Assembly (NCBI GenBank): GCA_949128115.1
Contig: OX421962.1
Location: 14,583,262-14,647,261 of the forward strand
Length of the DNA: 64,000 nt
From: Anaspis maculata
Taxonomy: Eukaryota > Arthropoda > Insecta > Coleoptera > Scraptiidae
Direction of reading: 5' to 3'
In this document: positions 45,501-54,200 of the stretch, piece after piece
Numbering within the stretch: the first letter of the stretch is position 1
Layout of the letters: the number at the start of each line of letters is the position of its first letter
Position numbers and translations under genes: made by a program
Notes under the pieces: generated by a model
What the model was told of the DNA's origin: nothing
Databases searched by the model: none
The model's input: the letters and a program-made list of their open reading frames with translations, nothing else

Positions 45501-45580
45501 CCCACGTCAAGCCCCAATTGATTGGCTGCGTCTTCAGACATCAGCGAAGCCTCGCTGCCGAAATCGATAAAACAGGTCAT
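42566..45580 (-). CDS. pol: Element A Pol: protease, reverse transcriptase, RNase H, integrase
   Basis: Replicates and integrates the element. Counting from the ATG at 45580 (1004 residues), the protease active site FIDFGSEAS has Asp6, with Phe-Gly replacing the usual Thr/Ser-Gly, so the site is atypical. The reverse transcriptase has LCVDYRALNK and CYLDDLLI (YLDD 318-321). RNase H has LYTDASRNGLAG (Asp467). The integrase has an HH-CC zinc region around residues 655-690, then HVDHLGPF (Asp732), ISDRGTAF (Asp791) and RGNGQVERYN (Glu827). The two last catalytic residues have 35 residues between them, as expected for DD35E. The tail carries a basic SH3-like segment (YSVGDLILLKV and WRGPFQVAK). 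No internal stop is present. The ATG is probably not the true start: the frame is open 36 codons further up to the gag TGA, so expression as a readthrough Gag-Pol is likely. Lineage is Ty3/gypsy. Confidence 0.95.
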   Translation of the reverse strand: MTCFIDFGSEASLMSEDAANQLGLDVGTPNTHVVLSTLGDFKIKPKYSLRVEVEIDDIRKEIEFQVVDKCVMGVQILIGQNFTELPEIQFWKAGNFLTFAQKRCEAELAVNLVSQSAVNIGIKVPEVVETVLELLNEFPTVIATKMSEVGKVNISEMKIELSSTQPVSCRPRRYSDAERIEINKIVGELLENNIIRESNSPYCSPVLLVNKKGGEKRLCVDYRALNKITVKDRYPLPCIEDQLQRLSGFKYFTSLDLFAGYHQIQMSEESIPYTAFVTQDGQYEYVRMPFGLCNAPAVFQRIINTVLGQYRFHKVVCYLDDLLIPAKTIEESVGLLREILQLFAKVGLTLKLSKCYFLHTNIEYLGHVISEAGIRPSNLKLQAVTNFPEPNDIHQVRQFLGLTGYFRKFIYKYAEKTKPLTLLLHKDAKWEWGESQVHAFEQLKLELSTKPVLAIFDANLETRLYTDASRNGLAGILVQVHGNKEHVVSYFSRHTTASEQNFHSFELETLAIVASIKRFRQYLWGRPFTIYTDCAAVRSTFQKKDVNARVGRWVLQLGEFQYEIKHKSGQQMRHADALSRNPSPNEFTINAVFMKEDDWMLVAQSNDKDIQQIREVLESGDRDNNRELFDNYALKGRKVYRITSRGLKWVVPKANRFQLLRMTHDDSGHFAYEKTYELISNKFWFKRMRRFVKKYVSSCLNCLFFKSPGGKPQGFLHPIKKIARPFHTVHVDHLGPFIRTKTGKTQILVIIDAFTKFILLYPVKSTKATYVILCFREMIKIFGTPKRIISDRGTAFDSVEFSSFCRDLGITHHMNATALPRGNGQVERYNQTILASLATMSADNNDDEWDLNLINIQLGLNGTINQSIGVTPSEALMGYRVCSQNIIALGDGADDEQSLDMTQIRQKMITKIELSQARQKERFDRRRRAAHAYSVGDLILLKVTCNPATGQSQKLLPKWRGPFQVAKELGNDRYEVKDIPGAIRSQAPYTGVCGVENMKPWIHV

Positions 45581-45688
45581 TGCTTGGTTTTTGATTTTTA
45601 TTGATTTGTAATATTTCTGGCTGGTATGAGTGGAGCTAATAGAATTTACATTTTTATGGTCGAAAGAAAGTTGTTCTTTCCCCGACTG

Positions 45689-45691
45689 TCA
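45689..45691 (-). promoter_or_regulatory. Single in-frame TGA between gag and pol, candidate readthrough site
   Basis: The gag frame (codon starts congruent with 47014) and the pol frame (45580) are the same. The only stop between the last Gag residue and the pol ATG is this TGA, followed by CAG and then 35 further open codons. TGA followed by C is the leakiest stop context known in eukaryotes. No slippery frameshift heptamer is needed. Confidence 0.7.
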
Positions 45692-46921
45692 TGCACTATT
45701 TTTCTGACCAGGGATATTTGTATTCAGGGGACAGTTTCTCCGGATGTGACCACGTTTGAAGCAACGATGACATGTGATGGACCCAGAAATTCGTTCAGTT
45801 TTGGGCACAGTCTGACCTAGTGATTCATTCCCTTCGTTCACCTGTAAAGAGCGTTTGTCATTTCGTTTGACTGGCTGTTGGCTAGAATTTGGTTCGGTGA
45901 ATTTCGGACAATGAATGGTTTTCAGGTGGTTTGCAAGCACGTAAGGGTCACTTATTCCGGCAGCTTCCACTGAAAATTTAATTTGTTCGTCAGAGATGCC
46001 ACCCATAATTAAATTGACTCTGTCCGCGTTATCCAAATTCAAATGCAATTTATTGATAAGCGCAATTTTCTTGTAAGCATACTCGTACAATGTTTCATTG
46101 CTTGATGGCACACATGCCATCATTTCTTGCAGGGCGTTGTGCAGATTCCGTTTCGGTTTAAAATTGGTAAGCAGCATTCGGCGCCATTCGTTCCATGTAT
46201 GGATGCGCGAGGGGAGGCTTTGAAACCACAACTCAGCAACACCACGCAATTTAGTCAGGGCTAGTTGCGACGTTACGTGATCGTCCCATTTATACAAAGC
46301 TGCTTGTTCCTGTACGGAACCGATCCAATCTTCTACGTTATCGTACAACGGATTGAATTCCGCAATCGACTTATTCAAAATAGGAAGATTACTACTCACC
46401 GTGGAGGGTGGATTGATTTTGTCAACAAGCTTATCAAGCCCCGCAGCAAATACAGCACCCATCTCTCGACCCATCTCGAGCACATTGGTGCTTACATTCT
46501 GAACATTACGGCTTACCCCGCCGGGATGTTCAGTGGCATCAGGGCGGACGTGATCAGCTCCAAGGCCCCGCTGGCCTTCTGGGCGGCCCTCGTTACCCTC
46601 GCCCTGGCTGCGAGAACGGGAGCGCATACCAGCATGCCGCCTTGCAGTTCGATCGCTGCGGGCCTGATCATCACTGCGAGCTTGATCAGCTCCAGGGCCC
46701 CGCTGGCCGCCTGAGCGGGCCTCGCTGCTCTCTCGGTGGCTGCGAGAGCGGGAGCGCCTACCAGCATTCTGCCTTGCAGCTCGATCGCGAGCTCGATGCT
46801 CCCTTGAACGTGATCGGCGACGCCGTTTATGGCGGCGTCCGCGAGACCTGGACCGTGAGCGTGAGCGACGCCGTTCCTGTGATCGCGACAGGCGGGACCG
46901 CGCCCGCGATCTTCGTGGCAT
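45689..46921 (-). CDS. gag: Element A Gag with arginine/serine-rich N-terminus and one CCHC knuckle
   Basis: 410 residues from the ATG at 46921, in a good context. The frame is open further upstream but only from non-ATG codons. Residues 1 to about 75 are an RS/RE-rich basic domain (MPRRSRARSRLSRSQ, RRRSRSREHRARDRAARQ) resembling splicing-factor RS domains. Residues about 44-131 contain two copies of a 44-residue segment. A Gag core follows (FNPLYDNVEDWIGSV, AELWFQSLPSRIHTWNEW), matching the retrotransposon Gag family. A CCHC knuckle, CHRCFKRGHIRRNC, lies at 384-397. It should form the particle and bind genomic RNA. The RS domain might direct nuclear or RNA interactions; that is inference. 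The stop is TGA, followed by C, with pol in the same frame beyond. Confidence 0.92.
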   Translation of the reverse strand: MPRRSRARSRLSRSQERRRSRSRSRSRGRRHKRRRRSRSREHRARDRAARQNAGRRSRSRSHRESSEARSGGQRGPGADQARSDDQARSDRTARRHAGMRSRSRSQGEGNEGRPEGQRGLGADHVRPDATEHPGGVSRNVQNVSTNVLEMGREMGAVFAAGLDKLVDKINPPSTVSSNLPILNKSIAEFNPLYDNVEDWIGSVQEQAALYKWDDHVTSQLALTKLRGVAELWFQSLPSRIHTWNEWRRMLLTNFKPKRNLHNALQEMMACVPSSNETLYEYAYKKIALINKLHLNLDNADRVNLIMGGISDEQIKFSVEAAGISDPYVLANHLKTIHCPKFTEPNSSQQPVKRNDKRSLQVNEGNESLGQTVPKTERISGSITCHRCFKRGHIRRNCPLNTNIPGQKNSA

Positions 46922-47037
46922 GGCTACAGCAGTGTCCAGCACCCAGAGGTGACTCCGCTCCCCTCTGCAAAACACAACAAACAAATTAGGATCAACGAGC
47001 ACTGGCACTAGCACGCGGGGTAAAATCCCACTTGTGA

Positions 47038-47305
47038 TGTTAAGTGTAAGTAAAAGAGCTGCTTGTGTGGCTGAATTAAAACAAGCCCCGACAGCTAGAT
47101 ACGCATTTATTTCCGTTCAAAACCGTGGTGTTTACAATGGCGTCTACTCTTAGTTAGTTTACACCGGTAGTGCTCCTCCTTCCCTTTTTCCTGGGCCGGG
47201 TGTCGTGACACTTACATGCCCTCTGTTGTTCATCACCCCCATTAGACCGGTAAAGTCGAGCCCTGCTTCATGTGAAGTTGACAAGTAGTTGACAGGCGGT
47301 TGACA
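47038..47305 (-). repeat. Element A 5' LTR (268 bp)
   Basis: Same sequence as 41777-42044. ATAA follows at 47306-47309. On the element strand the adjoining sequence is TCACAAGTGGGATTTTA. No canonical primer-binding TGG sits at the LTR edge; the first TGG (TGGGATTTTA) starts seven bases in, so the priming tRNA is not clear. Confidence 0.95.
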
Positions 47306-47309
47306 ATAA

Positions 47310-47740
47310 TATACGAATAAGGATATTGCACTTCCTGCATTGCAAGAACCGGAAACGTAAAGTGCAATTTTGCAAACAGGGCAGAATCACACCCGGCACC
47401 GGTACACAGGCGTTCATCGACCTCCATGGAAAAAATCCAAAGGGGGGGTGAAGAATGAACCGAGGTGATAAAACCTTTTGAGGAAAAGAGGAACGCTCTC
47501 TTTTGATTCGGGCCGGTTGAGTGGTAGTTGTACCGGGACTGCCAGGTGCAAATTAGAAAAGGTTCATTGCGATACACGGGGTCGAAGAACTACACTACAT
47601 TTCATAATGCAAGTACCTCACTCTAGTCATTGAATTATTATCCACCGTTTAGTTTCGATAACCTTTAATGTTAAACGTCTAAAACGTTCCTCTTTCTGGA
47701 TTATTCAAATTGCGCCATCCATTCGTAACCCTTCTAGTAA
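47310..47740. other. No recognisable gene
   Basis: Non-coding flank between element A and FB6. The minus-strand ORF at 47242-47577 runs into the LTR and has no motif. Confidence 0.45.
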
Positions 47741-48230
47741 GGGAGACGGACGCGGTTTTAGTACCCCTATCGAGTTATGTGTAGAGATTATCATCTATGT
47801 ATCGAGAAAATAATATGTGTAACCATGGAATGGCAATCCTGCCTGAGTAAATACTGCCGGAAATGCAATTAATTGAATGATTTAAAAATTGTAGAATACC
47901 AACCTTCAAAATTCTTGCTAACAAATGTCAGTCACATTGTTGATGGTACACAACAATCACCCCTTTCACGCGCCACTGCTAGAAACTCATCTAGTTTTGC
48001 GTATGCGTAACGATAGTAGTTGCTTAGCATCACCATGTAAGTTCTGGCAGTGGCGCGTGAAAGGGGTGGTTGTCGTGTGCCATCAACAATGTGACTGACA
48101 TTTGTTGGCAAAAATTTCAAAGGTTGTATTCTACAATTTTTGAATTATTCAATTGATTGCATTTCCGGCAGGATTTACTTAGGCAGGATTGCCATTCCAT
48201 GGTTGCACATAGGTATTTTCTCGATACATA

Positions 48231-49787
48231 CAGTAGCGGACAAAATTAGAACGACTTTCTTATAATTTCTGAGTTTTGGTTTTTTCAATGAAAAGACGTG
48301 CTCAGGTCCAATGGAATAATCAGTTACTTTTGGATACACCATACTTTATTGATAAAATTCACAAAAGAGACGTCAGTTTATGGAAAAATAAATAAATACA
48401 TTCTTGAATTTTAAAATTAAGACACAATTAGAGCGACTTCCACAAAAAATGTACTAAAAACTAAATTTGAGATTCCACATTCAATATTTAGTCCGATAAC
48501 CATTATTGGCAATCACCTGCCTACATCTCCGAGGCATTGAGTCAATCAAATTAGCGATTGTTTCATCATCTATAGCCCTCCACGCATTTTGAAGCTGTTG
48601 TAGTAATTGATTTTCACTTTTGATATTTCTTGACCGTAGACGCGTGTTGACGATTTCCCAGAGATTCTCAATAGGGTTTAGGTCAGGATATTGAGCTTGT
48701 CATTTCAAAACTTCGACTTTTTTGTTTATAAACCTGTTTGACTATACATTTTTGGTATGTTTGGGAACATTGTCCTTCTGAAAAATGAACCGTAGGGGCA
48801 TTTCCCATTCAGCATAAGGTAGCAATACATCCTCCAAGATGTTGTGGTACCCATATCGATCCATAATCCTCTCAATATGGTGAATCGGACCCATGCCAAA
48901 AGAGGAAAAGCAGCCCCAAACCATAACACTACTCCCTTCATGCTTTACAGTAGTAGTGACGTATTTTGGATCAAGTCTCTTATTTTGCGGTCTACAAACG
49001 TATCAAAATCCATCACTACCATGAATATTAAGAATATTAAACTTTGATTCATCACTGAATAGTACCCGTTTCCAATCATCTGCTGTCCAATTGAGATGAC
49101 GGGTAGCAAACAGCAATCTTGCATCCCGATTCTTCCGCAAAAGCAGTGGTTTTTTGGCTAGTCTTTTTCCGTGGAGTCCAGATTCCACCTACCGACGTTG
49201 AATAGTTCTGAAATTCACGTCAGCTCCATCCAGTTGATTTAAAATGGTGGCCGCTGAGCTTCGCGGATCTCCCTAGCTAATCCTCCTGATGAGTCTATCC
49301 ATCATAAAGGTTGTTTTCTGGGGCCGACCTCCCTTCTTCAAGTTTACTATGCCTCTGCGATTGCGAAAATTTTTGATGGTCTTCGACATCACTTGTTTTG
49401 ACACAATAAACTGGGTACTTATTGCTGATTGCGATCTGCCTGATCTATATGCCTCAAAAAATTTTTGTTTTGAGGTCAATTGAATAATGGATACTGCGAG
49501 GTATCGTGTGATCTTGGAAAGGTTGAGGAGAGACACTGATGGCGTTAATATTGTAGCTATATTGAAGTAGGAACTGAAAAGTCGTTCTAGCTTTGTCCGA
49601 TAATTTTCTTATGGAATTGGAAAAAAGTACAGACAAAGCTCTTTACAATAACCACGCTTGAAACAGCAGTTGGGATAAGCTCTTTCACGTATCCCAAAAC
49701 TACTCAATAAATTATATCTAGAATTCATCACTAAAGTCCCAACTTGGCAAAAAAATTAAAAAGTTGCTGTAATTTTGTCCGCTACTG
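48231..49787 (-). mobile_element. Tc1/mariner-type transposon, 1557 bp
   Basis: The terminal inverted repeat CAGTAGCGGACAAAATTA is present at both ends (reverse complement ending at 49787). Each end is flanked by the TA target dinucleotide (48229-48230, 49788-49789). The transposase gene on the minus strand is broken by stops. The surrounding FB6 arms define the insertion site exactly. Confidence 0.93.
48481..49480 (-). pseudogene. Tc1-like transposase pseudogene (DD34E), five in-frame stops
   Basis: A single minus-strand frame carries the whole protein. It has an N-terminal helix-turn-helix region (LTSKQKFFEAYRSGRSQSAI, VSKQVMSKTIKNFRNRRG) and a GGRPQKTT hook. The core reads WKRVLFSDESKFN (first Asp), VVWGCFSSFG-type wording in MVWGCFSSFGMGPIHHI, IFQKDNVPKHT (second Asp) and YPDLNPIENLW (Glu). 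There are 34 positions between the second Asp and the Glu. Stop codons interrupt at about 49273, 49195, 49000, 48739 and 48700, but I found no frameshift, so decay is by point mutation only. An initiating ATG is not evident. It ends with a TGA at 48481-48483. Confidence 0.92.
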
Positions 49788-49844
49788 TAGATGATAGTCT
49801 CAAAACATAACTTGATCGGGGTACTAAACATGCGTCCGTCTCCC

Positions 49845-51245
49845 GGACTATTCAATATACTAAAAAAGCTTAAGCGAGTGCCATTCTACGACACCCAGTT
49901 AAGGGCGACGATTCGTCTCGTATTCGGCATATAAGAATGCCCAGAGTGAAACCAGGAAAAGGTAAGACGAGTCGGTGACCTTTGCCAATATGGGACCTTG
50001 GAGTAATGTGAAATAATAGGGGAGAGTGTTTGATACATGTTTCACAATTCAGCATCTCAGCGAAAAGCGTGCTTCATGAAACTTCAATCACCAATTATAA
50101 TTCGAAAATGTTTCTCGCTTGTCTCCGTTTTTATTTTTCACCAATGGTGACCATCGTGAAGGCTATAGTTACCTGCTAACAAATGACAATAATTATTATC
50201 ATAACTCTTTAGTCGATCGAACAGAGATCAATATTGGAAATTGTAAGTTCAACAACAGCCGACATTAGCTGCGTTCCTTTTATCATCTGAACCGAGAATT
50301 CTCACTTCAATTGCTAGTTGTGTCTCTCCCTCTCATGCATTTCTCGCTTTTTCTCTCTCTAACTAAGGTGAGATTATCTGAGATTTCGTGTAAAAGGAAT
50401 GCAGCTATTATGGACTCTCCAATACGACTGTCGCAGTGTCGCGTCACTCCCCCGTGCCTGCAGTCCTCCTTCTCGATTCTCCGCTGGCTCCATCTCCAGT
50501 CCTCACAGAGAACTCCTCACTGTGTCACGCATCGTAACACGCCAGGGCCGTATTAAGGACTCCGCGCTATATTCAGGGCCCCCAAGCGTACACGGCCATC
50601 CTGCAGGGCTGGCGTCCTCGACAGCAACACTCCATCCGATTAAGGCGAAATTCAGAGTTGTAGCAAGGTGAGAGTGCATTCTGGAACAGAGTTAAAGGCG
50701 GCCCAAACAAGGGAACCAGGCTTGGAGTCAGAAGGTAAAGAAGGATGGAATGCCTCTTGAAAAGGAATCTATGCAAGATGTAGAAGTTGTTTCTTTTTTC
50801 AAGTTACGGAAACAGGCGCTACGAAAGCAAGGCCTGATACTGACTAGTTAACTAGGTGAGGCTCTGACACAAACTACCTTTAGTATCTGACACAGACTAA
50901 GTGAGGCTCTGACACAGACCACCTGAAGTATCTGACACAGACTACCTTGGGTATTTGACACAGACTGCCAGCTGAGAGTTACAGTAAGGAATCGATTGCA
51001 AAATATCTGGCCACGGACATCATGCGGGCTCCGAAAACGGAGTACCGTGTGAATTCCGACAGAGTTTCCGAGCATCTGTTCAGCTTCGAAGGCGAAGCCG
51101 ACAGACTGCTTCATTCAAACCTGAGTGGTGATAGCATACCTTTTACAGAACGGGGAGAAGGAAAAACGAACCGAAATATCTACCTATAGGAAATATAAAC
51201 AAAGAAAATAAGTAAACAGTGTATTTGAACGGAGAACTGAGATTC
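49845..51245. other. No recognisable gene; short tandem repeat near 50861-50975
   Basis: At 50861-50975, CTGACACAGACTACCT-like units of 22-27 bp recur four to five times, alternating GGCTCTGACACA and GTATCTGACACA. The segment 50400-50700 is GC-richer with stop-free frames on the plus strand but no recognised motif. Confidence 0.45.
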
Positions 51246-54200
51246 CTATGTCTTTAATTTGAATCCAAGGATGACGAAAGAGAGAACCGAGGTTTTAAGT
51301 GTTCGACGGCATAGACAACCGACATAACGACGTTGTTTGGAAATCGTTTTCATCTGTTGGACTTCGTAGCGGTCTCGAGGAAGACATTCCGTGACTTGGA
51401 GAGGTCCTCTCCATGTGGCCAAAAGCTTTTTGCTTTCTCCTTTGGTAACGATACTAGCAATACGCACTACCACAAGGTCGCCAACTGTGTATTTCATCGG
51501 CGGAGCGCGCTTGGAATCGAAGTGTTTCTTACCTGCTAGTTGAGCAGCGGTGATACGCTTGCTGGCATTTGCTCTGAGTTGTGTGACATCAGGCAGATCA
51601 GGTTCGGTAAAGGTGTCAACGGCTGCAAAAAGAGCCCCGGTGGTTTGTGCCCGATATCTCGTAAGTAATTCTTGAGGGGTTGCGTTAAGGGATTTATTCA
51701 CGGTGTTGTTCTGGCCTAGTTGAACTGAGCTTAGATGTGAAGACCAGTCTACTGTACCGGCAGTCGTGGTAGCAGCCAAACTTTCTTGGATTGTGCGACA
51801 GTACCGCTCAATTTGACCATTGCCCCGTGGCATACCCACTGTGTTGATAAATTGGCGAATGCCATTTTTGTCACAGAATTTCCAAAAAAAATTTGACGTG
51901 AAGGACGTGGCAGCGTCGCAGATGAGGCGTCCGGGTGCTCCAAAGACTGCAATTATCTCTTTTAGTTCGTGGATGGCATGCGAGGATTTTGTGGTACGTA
52001 CTGGTCGAATGAGAATGAATTTAGTGAACGCGTCGATTACCAGAAGTAGATATAGGTACCCTTTTTATGACTTTGGGAATGGCCCCAAATGATCAATATG
52101 AATTGCGTGGAAAGGGATCGCAATCCTATTGATGGGGTGGAGGTATCTTGGTTGTTTGCCTCCTTTGATTTCATGGAAAGTGCAGGGGATGCAATTCTGA
52201 TTGTACTTCTTCACGTAATGTCGCATTTTAGGAAAACAGAACAGCGAGTTTAGTGCTTCGTAAGTTTTGTCTTACGCGAAGTGACCAAGGTCGTCATAGT
52301 AGTGTTTGATAATTTGCCATCGGCACTTTTTGGTATTACAAGCTTTGGCCTTTATTATTACTGTTACCGTATGCCTTGAATGTTTCTTTGTGGTTATGTC
52401 GTTCACCAGACATAATCACTTTGACGAGATTAGCAGTTGTGGCATCCGACTGCTGTACACATGAAATTCAGTCTGGTTGAGTGATAATGTGACAGTTCAC
52501 CGCTGTGATGGGTGCAGGGTTACGACTCAACGCAACGACAAACGTTAGTTGTGTGGCCGACTGATGTAACACATCAAACTGGTATTCTTGGAGTGCAATG
52601 ATCCATCGGGCAATTCTGGTATTCATATCTTTTTTTTTGTGAGGGCGTTCTTCAGGGAATTGCAGTCGGTGATGAGAGTGCAAGGGTGGCCTAACAGATA
52701 ATGGCGGAAGTTTTTTATCGATTCGATCACTGCCAAGGTCTCCAGCTCGAATGAGTGATAACGACTTTCTGCGGGAGTCGTCTGTATGCTGTAATACGCC
52801 ACTGGATTTTCCTTGTCGTCGATGAGTTGGACGAGTACGCCAGCAAGACCATGGCGACTAGCATCCGTGTACAAGGGTGTTTTACGATCCGGGCAGAACA
52901 GATGCAAAAGCGGTTTCGATGTTCTTGAATTCCGAGAAAACACGATCCTGATCTGTAGACCAAATCCAAGCAGAGTCTTCTCTCAATAGGATAGTCAATG
53001 GTTTGGATTTCGTCGCGAATCGATGGATGAACTTCCGGAAGTGGCCCACCAATGCCAGGAATTGGCGGACTTCCGTAGTGTTTGTCGCGGTGGGGAAATT
53101 CTTGACCGCCGTGATCATGATTTCATGTCATTTGGACGGATTCTTTCGCGAGATATCTCAAATCTCAGAAATGTGAGGGTTTGCTTGAAAAACGAGCATT
53201 TGCTGGATCGCAATTTAAGACCATTTTGCTGGAGAATTCGGGTGAGCTCTGTAAGTACCTCTAACCCTTCGTGGATCGTGCAAGAGGCGACAAGAATGTC
53301 GTCCATATAAACGACTACTCTATTGGTGGTAAGTAAAGGCTTCAACAGGGTATTATTTGTACGCAGGAAGAAAACGGGTGCATTGCGGATGCCGAAAGGG
53401 ACACGGAGAAATTCATAATGGCCATCGGGGGTTGAGAACGCCGTTTCATGAATTGACGCTTCGTCAACGCCGAACTGGTATAGTAGGTTCACTTGTACTG
53501 TGACTCTAGTTGGCGGGGCAAATTTTCTACTTTAGCATTGTAGGCTTGCCGCCTTTTCACCTGGTGTGAAACTGACTTCTCTGGAAGTGAAGTTATATTT
53601 CTTATCAAATTGATATTAAAATCTTGGAAAACTGACCTTGTCATAAGTGGACGTGCGACTAGGGGGACGCAGAGCTGTGTTAAAGTCATGTAGACACCAA
53701 AAAAGCACGGGGCGGCCGCAAATCTAAGTCATCTTGACGGCGGCCCATTCAGGGTCGACAAAAACTCGTCCCGGGAAGCCCCAAAACGAAAGCAAATTGC
53801 AAATTGAAGGTACTTACATCAATTTTGGTCCAATACACAACTTTGAGCGGCTGGGTTTTTTTAAATTTGGTTTAATTTACTTTTCACACGTAAATTCTTT
53901 TGCCGATGACAGACTGCACGGCGATCCTTGTATCGCCCATAATTCTTCAGGGTTTGGCTTGTATTTTTGACTGGAAGAGGCGAAAGGGTTGATGATTGCA
54001 TAGGGCTCTTTTTTGGACGAAGGGCATTGTACAATCTTCAATTTGAAGCATCGAAAATTGAACCGGCTTCAAGAGGTTAGGATTATTTTTCACAACTGTC
54101 AAATGTCAAGGCTCTCTTGATTTATTTGGTCATTGGCGAAAAGTAAGAACAGGTCGAAAAATTGTTACATTTTACCAATAAAATGAAAAAAAGCGTCAGA

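Larger units (their letters stand above)
41777..47305 (-). mobile_element. Element A: intact Ty3/gypsy LTR retrotransposon, 5529 bp
   Basis: Two direct 268-bp LTRs (41777-42044 and 47038-47305) appear identical base for base, start TG and end CA, and are flanked by the 4-bp duplication ATAA. Between them, on the minus strand, lie gag (45689-46921) and pol (42566-45580), with domain order protease, reverse transcriptase, RNase H, integrase. There is no env-like frame: only 521 bp separate pol from the 3' LTR. Identical LTRs imply very recent insertion. Gag and pol are co-linear in one frame with a single TGA between them. A relative with an internal deletion is at 1-178 and a ruined cousin at 51.2-55.6 kb. 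Confidence 0.95.
47741..49844. mobile_element. Foldback/hairpin element FB6 (about 545 bp), split by a Tc1-like transposon
   Basis: GGGAGACGGACGCGG at 47741 pairs with GCGTCCGTCTCCC ending at 49844. Complementarity continues inward on both sides: CATGGAATGGCAATCCTGCC at 47824 pairs with 48181-48202, and CCCCTTTCACGCGCCACTGC pairs with GCAGTGGCGCGTGAAAGGGG. The loop lies near 48000. The right arm is interrupted at a TA by the Tc1-like element 48231-49787, after which the arm resumes as GATGATAGTCTC. There is no coding capacity of its own. Confidence 0.85.

Noticed and set aside
46265..46989. Plus-strand ORFs of 149 and 115 codons opposite gag
   Set aside because: Shadow frames created by the GC-rich RS-coding repeats of element A gag on the minus strand.
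46922..47014. Gag start upstream of 46921
   Set aside because: The extra 31 codons begin with GTG and lie close to the LTR. The ATG at 46921 has good context and starts the RS domain.
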